This document shows, piece by piece, positions 37,175 through 46,399 of a stretch of 64,000 bases of DNA (position 1 is its first letter; each line of letters opens with the position of its first letter). Source of the stretch: Nitrososphaeraceae archaeon (GTDB lineage Archaea; Thermoproteota; Nitrososphaeria; Nitrososphaerales; Nitrososphaeraceae). The notes beneath the pieces were generated by a model. That model had not been told where the DNA came from. It was given only the letters and a program-made list of their open reading frames with translations, and searched no databases. The position numbers and the translations under genes were made by a program. The stretch is from the NCBI GenBank assembly GCA_031316115.1, contig JALDRC010000003.1, positions 248,001-312,000 on the forward strand. Reading direction: 5' to 3'.

Positions 37175-38179
37175 ATGAAAATTGCACTTGTTAGTGACAA
37201 TTACCAAGATATATCACTAACAGCAAAGATCAAAAAAATTCTTGATAACCTAAACATTTCAACTATAAGTATGACGGAGAAAAATTACGATGTAGCTAAT
37301 CAGGTAGATCTTGTGTTAATTGCAGGAGGAGATCGTGCAATGTTAGATTATTTTCATAAAGTAGAAACAGATTCATCACCTGCTTTAGGTATTTATGAAT
37401 CAGAATCAACTGGCTTCCTAGCACAAATTGATGTTCGAAATTTAGAAGGTATTTTGCCTAGGTTGAATAAAGGAGATTTCAGTATAGATGAGCTAGTGAG
37501 ATTAGCAGTTAAGGTAGACGGAAGAGAAATTGAACCTGTCTTAAATGATGTAGTTGTTTTTCCAAGTAAAAGTGCAACACTTATGGAATATGTACTTAGA
37601 ATAGATAATAAAGATGTTTGGCACGATAACAGTGATGGAGTTATTGTATCCACCCCAACAGGATCGACTGCATATTCTATGTCAGCAGGTGGGCCGATGG
37701 TCCTACAAAATTCACCAGTATTTATAATCGTATCTGTAAATTCGGTAGATAATACTCGTAGACCATTAATTGTACCAGATGAAAGTAGTATAGAGATATC
37801 GGATATTTTAAGTAGATTTCATGGCGAAGTAGTTTTGGATGGAGGAAGACGTATTGGAATTAAAAAAATATTAGAATGCACTAAACATAGCCATGGAGCT
37901 AAATTGGTAAGATTAATTGGTGAGGATTCTGCTACGACGCTCATTGCCAAAAAAATAAAAATTGCAGAAGAATTATTAAATATGCCACCTAGTGCAAAAT
38001 TAATACTTAAAATATTAGAATATGAAGGTGCAATGAGTCAAAAAGATCTCGCGTCTAAAACCTTACTACCTGAGAGAACAATTAGACTGTCATTGGGTCA
38101 TTTACTAAATCGCGGATATGTCAAAAAGAAAACATCTTTACGTGATGCAAGACAGAGAATATATGAACTCAAGATATAA
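37175..38179 (+). CDS. NAD kinase-like domain fused to C-terminal winged helix
   Basis: Residues 1-265 align with the ATP-NAD kinase fold: NDVVVF near 176 and STPTGSTAYSMSAGGPMV, the NAD-binding core, are intact. The ATP-phosphate loop GGDG is changed to GGDR (G51-G52-D53-R54) and the following Thr is Ala. From about 275 to 334 there is a winged helix of the MarR/ArsR type: SAKLILKILEYEGAMSQKDLA, PERTIRLSLGHLLNRGYV and a basic wing. It may be an NAD(H)- or NADP(H)-sensing regulator or a diverged kinase. A canonical NAD kinase is at 44785-45675. It converges on pyrG with an 11-base overlap. Confidence 0.82.
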   Translation: MKIALVSDNYQDISLTAKIKKILDNLNISTISMTEKNYDVANQVDLVLIAGGDRAMLDYFHKVETDSSPALGIYESESTGFLAQIDVRNLEGILPRLNKGDFSIDELVRLAVKVDGREIEPVLNDVVVFPSKSATLMEYVLRIDNKDVWHDNSDGVIVSTPTGSTAYSMSAGGPMVLQNSPVFIIVSVNSVDNTRRPLIVPDESSIEISDILSRFHGEVVLDGGRRIGIKKILECTKHSHGAKLVRLIGEDSATTLIAKKIKIAEELLNMPPSAKLILKILEYEGAMSQKDLASKTLLPERTIRLSLGHLLNRGYVKKKTSLRDARQRIYELKI

Positions 38180-39797
38180 TACAAGCATCTATGAATGCTG
38201 CAAAAATTGGTTCTGGTTTTCCTGGTCTACTGTCAAATTCAGCATGATATTGTACAGCAAGATGAAACTTATTTTCAGGAAGTTCCAAGATTTCCATTCT
38301 TTTGTTGTTATCTGAGTGTCCTGATAAGATCATTCCGTTTTTCTGTATTACAGATAGATAATTCTTATTAAATTCATATCTATGTCTATGCCTTTTATAG
38401 ATATAATTATTAGAATAAATTTTATGAGCTAATGTATTAGAGATAACGTTAATTTTATGACGTCCCAATCTCATTGTACCTCCTAAATCATTTAGTGTCC
38501 TCTGCTCAGGCATAAATTCTATTACAGGATCATTCGTATCTGGTTGTAGCTCAGTAGAATTAGATTCTCTCAATCCACAAATTGCTCTTGCAAAGGATAC
38601 GATAGCTAATTGAAATCCAAAACAAATACCCAAAAATGGAATATTTTCTTTTCGAGCGTAGTCAATTGCATGGATTATTCCTTCTGAACCTCTTTTTCCA
38701 AATCCTCCTGGAACCAAAATTCCATCATATATTTTTAAAGAAGGTAGTTTCTCAGAATTATGTTCGAATTCCTCAGAATCGATCCAATTTATCGCAATTT
38801 TTTTACCTTGGATTGCTGCAGCATGAGATAATGCATGATATACACTGACATAACTATCAGGTAGTGAAATGTATTTGCCCACTATAGCAATATTCAAATT
38901 ACCATGCATATTTGCAAATGACCTAGAAATTATCTTCCACCTAGACCATTTAATGGGTGATTGCTTTAGATATAATTTTTTCCGTATTACTTCATTCATA
39001 CCTTGATCGGCAAGAATTTCAGGTACATGATAAATAGATTCAGCATCATGACAGGAAATAACGCAATTTGTATTTATATTTGCAAAAAGAGATATTTTTT
39101 TTCTCGTATCTTTTGAAAGCATAGTTTTACATCTCACAGCAATGATGTCAGGATTTATACCAATTCGTCGCAATTCTTGAACGCTGTGTTGAGTCGGTTT
39201 AGTTTTTTGTTCGCCAACCACATCAAGTATTGGAGCTAGTGTTACATGAATAAATAGAGTATTGCCATTTCCTTCTTCGAGCGTCATTTGACGAAATGCT
39301 TCTAGAAATGGTAAACTTTCAATATCTCCTACAGTACCTCCACATTCAACAACTAATACATCAAGTGATTCAGTTTTAACTATCTGTCTCAAGTGATGTT
39401 TGATTTCATCTGTAATATGCGGAATTATTTGAACGCATTGTCCAAGATATTTCCCTTTTCGTTCCGCATCTATTACTCTTGAATATATTCTCCCGGTAGT
39501 TAAATTATGATCCTTGGTCAAGGCAATATCTAAAAACCTTTCGTAATTTCCTATATCCATGTCACATTCACCACCATCCTGGGTTACAAACACCTCTCCA
39601 TGCGCTACAGGATTCATGGTACCGGCATCGTAGTTTACGTATGGATCAACTTTTAGGCATGAAACATTCAATCCAGTTAGTTGCAATATCTTGGCGGTTG
39701 AAGATGTTATTATTCCTTTTCCAAGTCCAGAAAGTACTCCACCGGTAACAAATATATATTTTACATGTTGGGAATTTGTTGTTTTATTGAAGCGCAC
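38169..39797 (-). CDS. pyrG: CTP synthase
   Basis: The 542-residue protein aminates UTP to CTP. The N-terminal synthetase domain begins KYIFVTGGVLSGLGKGIITS with the P-loop-like motif and contains DPYVNYDAGTMNP. The C-terminal class I glutamine amidotransferase domain has the nucleophile elbow LGICFGFQLA (Cys) and the His-Glu pair in QYHAEFDSRPGKPEP. The length is typical. The start codon is ATG at 39795-39797. It overlaps the convergent NAD kinase-like gene at the 3' end. The gap on its upstream side is gene-poor. Confidence 0.97.
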   Translation of the reverse strand: MRFNKTTNSQHVKYIFVTGGVLSGLGKGIITSSTAKILQLTGLNVSCLKVDPYVNYDAGTMNPVAHGEVFVTQDGGECDMDIGNYERFLDIALTKDHNLTTGRIYSRVIDAERKGKYLGQCVQIIPHITDEIKHHLRQIVKTESLDVLVVECGGTVGDIESLPFLEAFRQMTLEEGNGNTLFIHVTLAPILDVVGEQKTKPTQHSVQELRRIGINPDIIAVRCKTMLSKDTRKKISLFANINTNCVISCHDAESIYHVPEILADQGMNEVIRKKLYLKQSPIKWSRWKIISRSFANMHGNLNIAIVGKYISLPDSYVSVYHALSHAAAIQGKKIAINWIDSEEFEHNSEKLPSLKIYDGILVPGGFGKRGSEGIIHAIDYARKENIPFLGICFGFQLAIVSFARAICGLRESNSTELQPDTNDPVIEFMPEQRTLNDLGGTMRLGRHKINVISNTLAHKIYSNNYIYKRHRHRYEFNKNYLSVIQKNGMILSGHSDNNKRMEILELPENKFHLAVQYHAEFDSRPGKPEPIFAAFIDACIIS

Positions 39798-40234
39798 ATC
39801 AAGGTTTAGATAATCTTATTTTTATTCCTTTTGTAAAATATAGAAAATTTAATAAGAAATACAAATTTTTATCATGGATCCATTATCTGGAAAAAGCGCA
39901 CTCATTTTGAACTTCATTAGCCTAAAATTTTAAAATGGTTTTTGTTTCCAGTATTTGGTTGTAAGAATTATGATAATAATATATAATTATAAACATATTA
40001 TATAACACATTTTCAGATTTTGTTTCAATAGTATGAACAATAGATATAAATAGGTTGTATTCTGGATTTTTTAGTTATTATCATCATTTTTTCTTATGTC
40101 ATGTATGTAGGTTTATAGAATTGGATCTATCCAATTTTTTCATGTTTAAACTAGATAATTTCCTTCAGGTTGAATTTAATTTTTGTTATTATTTGAATCA
40201 TTGTGTATTTTCTATAAACAATAGACGGTTTAAG
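39798..40234. other. AT-rich gap upstream of pyrG
   Basis: This 437-base region contains the pyrG promoter and no credible gene. A short frame on the plus strand at 40055-40258 has atypical Phe/Leu/His-rich composition and overlaps the transposase relic, so I do not call it. Confidence 0.5.
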
Positions 40235-40840
40235 TTAGATAAAACTCACATCCATTAATTCAAAAATATAATTATTATCCGCTATTGTATCATTATATCT
40301 AGATACAAAGAATTCTATCCAGTTATGTACATAAAATAGATTGCATTCTTCTTTGATACAATGATAGTAATCATCAAGACTTTCTATTCTATCTTTCAAA
40401 TACTGGTTTACTCTTTCCATCAAACTTTTCTGAATAAGTGTAGATAGTGTTTCAATCCAATTAGGTTACATGCTTTATAATACTATGTACCACCAACAGT
40501 GTAAACTATATGTTTGCCACATTTTTGAACCAGAGATCTGATAAATTTATCAAAAATAATCATGGTTCTTTCCTCTGGGATATAAAAACCAAGGAATAAA
40601 GAGTGAATAGGTTTACAAAATCATAATCAATACTGCTGGTTGCCAATCTGAATAATTATTTCATCTTTAATAAAAGCAATTACTCTTTTTTCTTTTATAG
40701 ATATGACAGTAACCAAATCTTTAAATTAAATTCCAAATAGAAACATAACTTTTCTTCTCATCTTCTATATAATCAACGCTTTTGATGCCTTTCGTAGACT
40801 GATTATAAGAAAATACAGATAAGAGAATACAATACAGTAA
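40235..40840 (-). pseudogene. Decayed DDE transposase (IS6-like) relic
   Basis: Reading the minus strand, remnants of a single transposase can be followed in order: SVDYIEDEKKSY, then VIAFIKDEIIIQIGNQQY with the first catalytic Asp, HSLFLGFYIPEERTM, FIRSLVQKCGKHIVYT, NLIGLKHYLH, and after a frameshift SLMERVNQYLKDRIESLDDYY and HNWIEFFVSRYNDTIA. There are at least three in-frame stops (two TGA, one TAG, each where Trp is expected) and at least one frameshift. The second Asp of the usual YTDGGT motif reads YTVGGT. I recognise the pattern from thaumarchaeal insertion sequences. No terminal inverted repeats are evident, so the element is old. Confidence 0.75.
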
Positions 40841-41456
40841 AATAAGAGTTTTTTATTTCTTTCAAATTTGATTTGATTCATAAAATATTTAGAACATTTT
40901 TAGCTAGAGTTTTTGCTGCTTATCTTAACAGACACGATAAACTATATAATAAATATATAAAATGTAATCTAATATTAGGTTAATCATCTTTATATTAAAA
41001 TCTTTATCGATTTTTTTAAGAAGGTTATACTGGGGGTGCAATTTCTTATATTTTTTGATTTGGCCTAGAGGATAACAGTCAAAATAAGTGAATCATGATC
41101 TTAGGTTTGACTTTTTATCTTACCAAAGAAAAATCTTTGGTAATATGCTGTTAAGAAAAATCTTGTTGAGTTTATTTTAAGGTCTATTTTTTATGAATGG
41201 TTAATTCCTAGGAACTTTAATAATATACAATGGAGGCAAATTCATCCAAAAAAAATAATTGAATTATAACAAGATCCTAGACTTTAAAATTATAGATCGG
41301 TAAGATTTCTTAAATTAACTGAAGTATTTCATCTGATTTCTTGTATTTTAGGAAATATAAGAAAAAAGAATTCAAATAATTTGTTTTCATTAGAGTTAAA
41401 GAAAAATAAATTTTTAATTGTCTAATATTAATTATTATATAATTTTATTGTGAATT
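40841..41456. other. Gene-poor region between transposase relic and tRNA-Gly
   Basis: This 616-base stretch holds no open frame I would support. It contains a perfect 10-bp hairpin at 41120-41143 (TTACCAAAGA and TCTTTGGTAA around AAAA) and many A/T runs. It may be partly the remains of the same mobile element. Confidence 0.5.
41120..41143. repeat. Perfect 10-bp inverted repeat
   Basis: Arms TTACCAAAGA (41120-41129) and TCTTTGGTAA (41134-41143) are exact reverse complements around a 4-base AAAA loop, in a region with no gene. It could be a terminator, an inverted-repeat end or a small mobile-element remnant. No T-run follows directly on either strand. Confidence 0.6.
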
Positions 41457-41530
41457 GCGAAGTGCGGGATTTGAACCCGCGACCCCGAGCTTGGGAAGCT
41501 CGTACCCTGACCAGGCTAGGCTAACTTCGC
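41457..41530 (-). tRNA. tRNA-Gly (anticodon CCC)
   Basis: On the minus strand the sequence folds as a full cloverleaf: 7-bp acceptor GCGAAGT with ACTTCGC, D arm, anticodon stem CGAGC/GCTCG with loop TTCCCAA giving anticodon CCC, and T arm GCGGG-TTCAAAT-CCCGC. The CCC anticodon reads GGG glycine codons. There is no intron and no encoded CCA. A TATA-like AATTATATA lies upstream at about 41555-41565. It is flanked by gene-poor DNA with an insertion relic. Confidence 0.95.
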
Positions 41531-41608
41531 ACAATTAGTATACAAAACGATCCAGGTATATAATTTGAGTAATTTGAATGCTTTTTTCATAAATTAGGAC
41601 TATAGAAT

Positions 41609-42034
41609 TTAAGGAAACGGAACTGGAAGTAGAAATGGTATTTTATTAACAGAAAGTAGATTAGTTTGCTTTGAATCTTCGAAAAGCAATTTGTTATTGG
41701 AATCTAATGATTCAATAGTTATAAATTGTTCTTTGAAATCTTCATCGGATTGATTTAGTTGAATCTCTGTCGTATCTATTAATGCATTGTTTATCATAGT
41801 TGAAAGTGATGATTGAGTTTTTGTAGTAGTAATAGGTTGAATATAGTAGTTTTCAAATTCTTGATTGGATGGATTAAGTTGAATCTCTGTCGTATCTATT
41901 AATGCATTGTTTATCATAGTTGAAAGTGATGATTGAGTTTTTGTAGTAGGTTGAGGAGAGGGTTCATTCATAGTGAATATTACAGGGAAATCTTCACCAA
42001 ATACGTAATGCGTGGAATACACTAGCAATACCAA
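41609..42034 (-). CDS. Hypothetical secreted protein with internal 73-bp duplication
   Basis: I do not recognise this 141-residue protein. It begins with a hydrophobic segment (MVLLVYSTHYVFG) that looks like the end of a signal peptide; the frame stays open for about 26 more codons upstream (LTTILSLFTLVLLVYS) without ATG or GTG, so the start is a TTG or the gene is damaged. Two near-identical modules contain TKTQSSLSTMINNALIDTTE; the DNA copies 41757-41829 and 41877-41949 are identical. It ends with a Pro-rich LPVPFP. Probably exported; could also be a degraded gene. Confidence 0.5.
   Translation of the reverse strand: MVLLVYSTHYVFGEDFPVIFTMNEPSPQPTTKTQSSLSTMINNALIDTTEIQLNPSNQEFENYYIQPITTTKTQSSLSTMINNALIDTTEIQLNQSDEDFKEQFITIESLDSNNKLLFEDSKQTNLLSVNKIPFLLPVPFP
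41757..41949. repeat. Pair of identical 73-bp direct repeats, 120-bp spacing
   Basis: The segments 41757-41829 and 41877-41949 are identical base for base and lie 120 bases apart (40 codons, frame preserved). They code for the repeated TQSSLSTMINNALIDTTEIQ module. Identity at synonymous sites shows recent duplication or conversion. Confidence 0.92.
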
Positions 42035-42316
42035 TGTAAAAAGACTGAGTATAGTGGTTAAGGATATCGTTTTACCTCGGATGATGGATCGTAAATTATG
42101 TATATTTAATTTGAGATAGTTTAATCCATAGTATTATGAGATGAGAATCAACAATAAAATAGTAAGTAAAATAATATTAGAAGATTGGTACAGACAACAT
42201 TACAGTTCAATTTTCAGATATCATAATTATGAAATAGATTTAAAAATTATAGAATATGAAATCTTATTCAAATAATCAATGTTAGACGCTTAAACAAAAG
42301 ATTAATGGATTAGTTT

Positions 42317-44194
42317 TTACGATAGAGGAAGACTAAAGAAAAATGTCGCCCCTATTCCGTTAGGGTTATTCTGAGCCCATATCTTACCGCGATGAGCATC
42401 TATGATATTTTTAGAGATATAAAGGCCTAAACCAGTTCCTTTCTCAGACTTTGTTGCGAATTTACAAAATAAACGCGGAAAAATTTCTGGATCAATACCA
42501 GTACCGGTATCTTCTACACTAATCACTACTTGATTATCTTTTTTTTCTACGTTAATTTTTATAAAACCATTTGATGTAAATTTCAAGGCATTACTGATTA
42601 AATTACTAATAACTTGGTTGATTCTTTCCTTATCTGCAAAAATCCTTAAATTTACTGGATGGTAAATTGTATTAAGATTTTTGTGTCCACCGTCCAAGGA
42701 TGATATGTGATTCTGAATATCCCTTATAGAATCAGATAAAATATCATTGATATTGAAATTTTCTTTGTGTAGTTTCAATGAATTGCTTTCTATTCTAGTT
42801 ACGTCAAGGATATCAGAGGCTAATCTGTCTAATCTTTTTGCATTTCTGATTATTAGTTTGATTTGCTCCCCTTCGACTTGTACAGTACTATTTCGAGGAT
42901 CAATATCGCCAGCAATAAGTTCAATTTCACCTAAAATAGGCATAATTGGAGTACGCAGTTCATGTGCCGCTATATTAATAAACTCTTTTTGCATTTTATC
43001 ATGTACTTTTAAACGTTCGTTAGCTTGTTCTAAAAGCCTATTTGATTCCATTAATGAAATATTGGTATTTTTCACCTGTGATGTTCGAGTATTTACCTCT
43101 CTTTCCAATTTTCTGTTCCACGAAAGGATCAGGTATATTATACCCACAGTTACTGAACCTGTAATGACAACTATCAGAGTACTAAAGTTATTTTGTTGGG
43201 CTATCAGCGACCCAACATTACTTGCTAATTGATGTGGAAAGCTTACATATAATGTCCATAAATATTTGTCACTGATCAATATTGGTTCGTAGGATAAAGT
43301 TACTGTGGTGCCATTATATACCAAATCTTCTGCGGAAGATTTTCCCTGAAGAGAATTACTTAGAATACGATTGTAATCATTTTTAATAACATCTGGAATT
43401 AATGATTGAAATTCTGGAGAAAGATAGTTTTTGCCAATTAAAGCGGGATTTCGAGCATAAATTATAACCCCGTTTCTATCCATCAAACCTACATTTCCTA
43501 CAATCGAAGATGCCATTTCATCTTGCAAAAATAAACCTAAAGATTTCACACTTAAAGCTGCTACAATTACTCCATCGAATGCTTGTTGTACCCCATATGT
43601 ACCATTCTGAAAGGTTATAATTTGTTTTTTAATTATAGGATAAGAAACATATAAAAATGACGATGGACTATCTTCCGTTCTTATAGAAGTACTAAAATAT
43701 GGAGATAGGGTTTTTTTTGGATTTAAGAAAAAAGATTGATTCTTAAAGTTAAGATTGGGGCTACCGGTGTCTCCTTGATAAATCTTACTTGATGTGACTA
43801 TCCCACCATTTGAATCTATCCAATAATAGGTGTCAGTTATTTGAGAGGTTGATAGTTGTGCTGTATATAGAAGAGTTTGTACTTGATCAAGATCATTTTG
43901 TAAAATATAAGGAGATGAGGTTAAAAGTTCTAGATTTGAGATAATGGAATCGAGACTATGAACTAGAATTCTAGAGAGGTCATAAGTTTGAATCTTCGCA
44001 TTTGATCGAATATCATCCTCCGCCATTTTTTTTATTTCCTCTGCGGTAAAAGAAGAGGATTGATATGACATTATTGAAAGAAAACCTATGCCTATGATTA
44101 TAATTATTAATAGAACAGAGAAATTATTTTTTAGGATGGATAGATTAATCAAATATCGACAGATAGTATGATAACAATATAATAAATAAATCAA
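42317..44194 (-). CDS. Membrane sensor histidine kinase with extracellular Cache domain
   Basis: The 625-residue protein has TM1 near 25-44 (VLLIIIIIGIGFLSIM), a double-Cache-like extracellular sensor (about 50-330; YPIIKKQIITFQNG, GVIIYARNPALIGKNY), TM2 near 335-357 (LIVVITGSVTVGIIYLILSW), a coiled coil, the HisKA H-box FINIAAHELRTPIMP, and HATPase boxes N (NQVISNLISNALKF), G1 (VEDTGTGIDP), and G2 (GTGLGLYISKNI). Cache domains bind small ligands such as amino acids or carboxylates. No response regulator is adjacent. The frame starts with TTG at 44192-44194; an internal TTG near 44150 could be the real start. Confidence 0.9.
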   Translation of the reverse strand: MIYLLYCYHTICRYLINLSILKNNFSVLLIIIIIGIGFLSIMSYQSSSFTAEEIKKMAEDDIRSNAKIQTYDLSRILVHSLDSIISNLELLTSSPYILQNDLDQVQTLLYTAQLSTSQITDTYYWIDSNGGIVTSSKIYQGDTGSPNLNFKNQSFFLNPKKTLSPYFSTSIRTEDSPSSFLYVSYPIIKKQIITFQNGTYGVQQAFDGVIVAALSVKSLGLFLQDEMASSIVGNVGLMDRNGVIIYARNPALIGKNYLSPEFQSLIPDVIKNDYNRILSNSLQGKSSAEDLVYNGTTVTLSYEPILISDKYLWTLYVSFPHQLASNVGSLIAQQNNFSTLIVVITGSVTVGIIYLILSWNRKLEREVNTRTSQVKNTNISLMESNRLLEQANERLKVHDKMQKEFINIAAHELRTPIMPILGEIELIAGDIDPRNSTVQVEGEQIKLIIRNAKRLDRLASDILDVTRIESNSLKLHKENFNINDILSDSIRDIQNHISSLDGGHKNLNTIYHPVNLRIFADKERINQVISNLISNALKFTSNGFIKINVEKKDNQVVISVEDTGTGIDPEIFPRLFCKFATKSEKGTGLGLYISKNIIDAHRGKIWAQNNPNGIGATFFFSLPLS

Positions 44195-44309
44195 CTAGAA
44201 ATAATTTTCTAGAAAATTCATATACTAATATTCTACTGAAGCTTCAATTTGATAACAAGTATGATTTCCTAACAATTGCAAAAAACATAATGTTATTGTA
44301 ATTATTAAA

Positions 44310-44777
44310 TTATTGATTTTTATATCTTCTTCGAGTTTTGTTACCACAAAGTCTACATTCTGAGATATTTGGTGAATAGACTTGATTACAAGTTTTACAA
44401 TAATTGGTCCACTTTCGAATATTTGAAATTCCTGCCGTTCCCAAGCAGAAGTTTTTGATCCCTAGGATTTTAGAGACGTTTTGAACTGGATAATCATCTG
44501 AGATTAAAGGATATCCTAATTGATAGGCTAAAGAAATTATAGAGATATCTGCTTTAGTTAGACGATTGATATCACCAGAATTATAAGCAGTTTTTTTTAC
44601 AAGAGAGATAGATTGAATACTGGGTTCCATTATAACTAATAGACCTAAAACTATCAAGGTATCATAACTTGATGAATATAATAAATGTCTTACTTCATCC
44701 ATTATGAGATTAGTAACGTAATATTTTTTACTATTTGAGAGATGAAATCCATAATAAAATGCACTTGAGTCAAGCAC
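44310..44777 (-). CDS. nob1: Nob1-type rRNA maturation endoribonuclease (PIN plus zinc ribbon)
   Basis: Nob1 cuts the 3' end of 16S rRNA. The 155-residue protein has the PIN start VLDSSAFYYG (first metal Asp), central TNLIMDEV, and ADISIISLAYQLGYPLISDDYPV, the conserved PIN acidic cluster. The C-terminal zinc ribbon is CKTC-x10-CRLCG followed by the basic RRRYKNQ tail. The start codon is GTG at 44775-44777. It follows the canonical NAD kinase gene by seven bases on the same strand, so the two are co-transcribed. Confidence 0.88.
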   Translation of the reverse strand: MLDSSAFYYGFHLSNSKKYYVTNLIMDEVRHLLYSSSYDTLIVLGLLVIMEPSIQSISLVKKTAYNSGDINRLTKADISIISLAYQLGYPLISDDYPVQNVSKILGIKNFCLGTAGISNIRKWTNYCKTCNQVYSPNISECRLCGNKTRRRYKNQ

Positions 44778-44784
44778 AAATGAT

Positions 44785-45675
44785 TCAGAATCCCAGCTTT
44801 TCGATTTGCCTCAATCCTCTTTTTTTTAATCTGATAAAGCGAGCGTTAATCGGAAATCTTTTGACAGATATAGTTTGATCTGGATCGATGGAGAATCTAT
44901 CTTGACCGTCGACTATTAATTCTAATTTGTAGTTACTACTTACCAGTATTTCATCAACAGGAACTACTAACTGAGGTAACTTATTTATTGGGGCTATTGG
45001 ATTAATCGTTAAACAATCGGATTCTTCATGGACTATTGGTCCTCCTAATGAAATGGAGTGTCCAGTAGATCCTGTTGGAGTAGAAATTAGGAGTCCATCC
45101 ATACGTTGAATTATTTTATCTCCGCGGTATGTTATAGTTATACTTGGAGTGCGGGTGAGATCTGATCTAAATAATAGCACATCATTTAAAGCTGGAGGAA
45201 ATAATTTGTCTAAATAAGAGACTTGAATTCTAATGCGTTCATCATAAAAAAAATTTCCCTCAATAATCATATTAATAGATTCAGCAATGGCATCGATCTT
45301 GATTTCTGATAAAATTCCTCGTGTCCCTCCTACATTTATACTAAATACTGGAACATTACTAGGATAAAAACGGAATGCTCTTAATGTTGTTCCATCACCG
45401 CCAATAGAGATAATAAGATCTATCTTTTCCAATGTTGGTCCAAATTTATATTGTAATGTTGGAAAATCTGATATTTCAAATGATGGAATTGGATATACTT
45501 CGATATTTTTTTCTATCAAGAGTTTTGTGATGTATTCCTTAGATTCAGTAGCAACCAGAGTGTGATTTTTTGTAAGGATAGCAACATTCCGAATATTACT
45601 TGTCATTAATAATATCATATAAGAATCTGATAGACTTAAATGCATTATTATTTTGTAATTAAGTTTTAAAAGCAA
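44785..45675 (-). CDS. nadK: NAD kinase (canonical)
   Basis: The enzyme phosphorylates NAD to NADP. Motifs are all intact: IISIGGDGTTLRAFR (ATP loop), PALNDVLLFRSD (NE/ND motif), and LISTPTGSTGHSISLGGPIV (NAD site). The 296-residue frame has a likely over-long start; an internal ATG at MTSNIRNVAILTKN (about residue 25) better matches the family N-terminus. It is the partner paralogue of the GGDR-containing protein at 37175-38179. It overlaps no gene and is followed seven bases later by nob1. Confidence 0.92.
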   Translation of the reverse strand: MLLKLNYKIIMHLSLSDSYMILLMTSNIRNVAILTKNHTLVATESKEYITKLLIEKNIEVYPIPSFEISDFPTLQYKFGPTLEKIDLIISIGGDGTTLRAFRFYPSNVPVFSINVGGTRGILSEIKIDAIAESINMIIEGNFFYDERIRIQVSYLDKLFPPALNDVLLFRSDLTRTPSITITYRGDKIIQRMDGLLISTPTGSTGHSISLGGPIVHEESDCLTINPIAPINKLPQLVVPVDEILVSSNYKLELIVDGQDRFSIDPDQTISVKRFPINARFIRLKKRGLRQIEKLGF

Positions 45676-45759
45676 ATAATATTATAGATTTACAAAATAA
45701 CAAGATAAATATTTAAATTATCTATGAAATAAAGCACACCAAAAAAGGTATTGAAGAGC

Positions 45760-45833
45760 GGGCCGATAGCTCAGCTTGGTGGAGCGTTCGACTGATAATC
45801 GAAAGGTCGAGGGTTCAACTCCCTTTCGGCCCA
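45760..45833 (+). tRNA. tRNA-Ile (anticodon GAT)
   Basis: The sequence folds as a cloverleaf: acceptor GGGCCGA with TCGGCCC, D arm AGCTC/GAGC, anticodon stem TTCGA/TCGAA with loop CTGATAA giving anticodon GAT, and T arm GAGGGTTCAACTCCC. It reads AUC/AUU isoleucine codons. No intron and no encoded CCA. A TATA-like AATATTTAAATTAT lies at 45709-45722, which would place transcription start near 45738. Confidence 0.97.
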
Positions 45834-46399
45834 ATATACCAATAATTCATGCATTAAGGGAATAAATTCAGGGTTAATATTGGAGAATTTTCCATCACCG
45901 AGAATATTGAACAATCAAAATTCATTATATCAACTAAACATATTAGAAGAAGTAAAATCATATATTTTAGATATTTGAATGTAAAAACATTTCGGAAGAT
46001 ATTTTAATAAATAAATAACAAATAGAAAAATACTTAATTCTGCAGTTAATAGGTTTAGAATTCTAGACACAGAATTGATGTAATAGTAGTTAAGAAAAAA
46101 AATTTGATAATTATTACTCAAAAACGATAAGACATATAATTGTATTTATTTTGGGATCTGCTCTTGCAATATTTTTATTATATAATAACCATTCAATATT
46201 TCCAATTATGTTTGAAAATTTAAAAAAATTATATTAATAATATTATAAAAATTTTAATGCTGAAATTTCATTATGCAGATTGAGATCCTAATTTGGTCAA
46301 AACAAGTTAAAAAATCTTGGTAATCTAAAATCATATTAAATTCTTTATTAGAACATTGCAATTAAGTTATTTGTCCTAATATAATAGCGATCTTTTCTG
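45834..46399. other. AT-rich gap between tRNA-Ile and GvpD/KaiC-like gene
   Basis: This 566-base region has no recognisable gene. A 63-codon minus frame at 45930-46121 is rich in Tyr, Ile, Leu and Asn, as expected for random AT-rich DNA, and is not called. Long A and T runs near 46210-46230 are the only feature. Confidence 0.5.

Noticed and set aside
36989-37207. N-terminal extension of the eS26 frame
   Set aside because: The 73 extra residues are hydrophobic and unlike ribosomal protein; the true start MPKKRTSRG is at 36986-36988.
40055-40258. 67-codon plus-strand frame near the transposase relic
   Set aside because: Phe/His-rich composition without motifs and partly antisense to the transposase remnant.
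42141-42275. 44-codon plus-strand frame upstream of the repeat ORF
   Set aside because: Tyr/Ile/Lys-rich composition is what random AT-rich DNA gives; no ribosome binding site or domain is seen.
45930-46121. 63-codon minus-strand frame in the gap after tRNA-Ile
   Set aside because: Composition is low-complexity Tyr/Ile/Asn; no recognisable feature.
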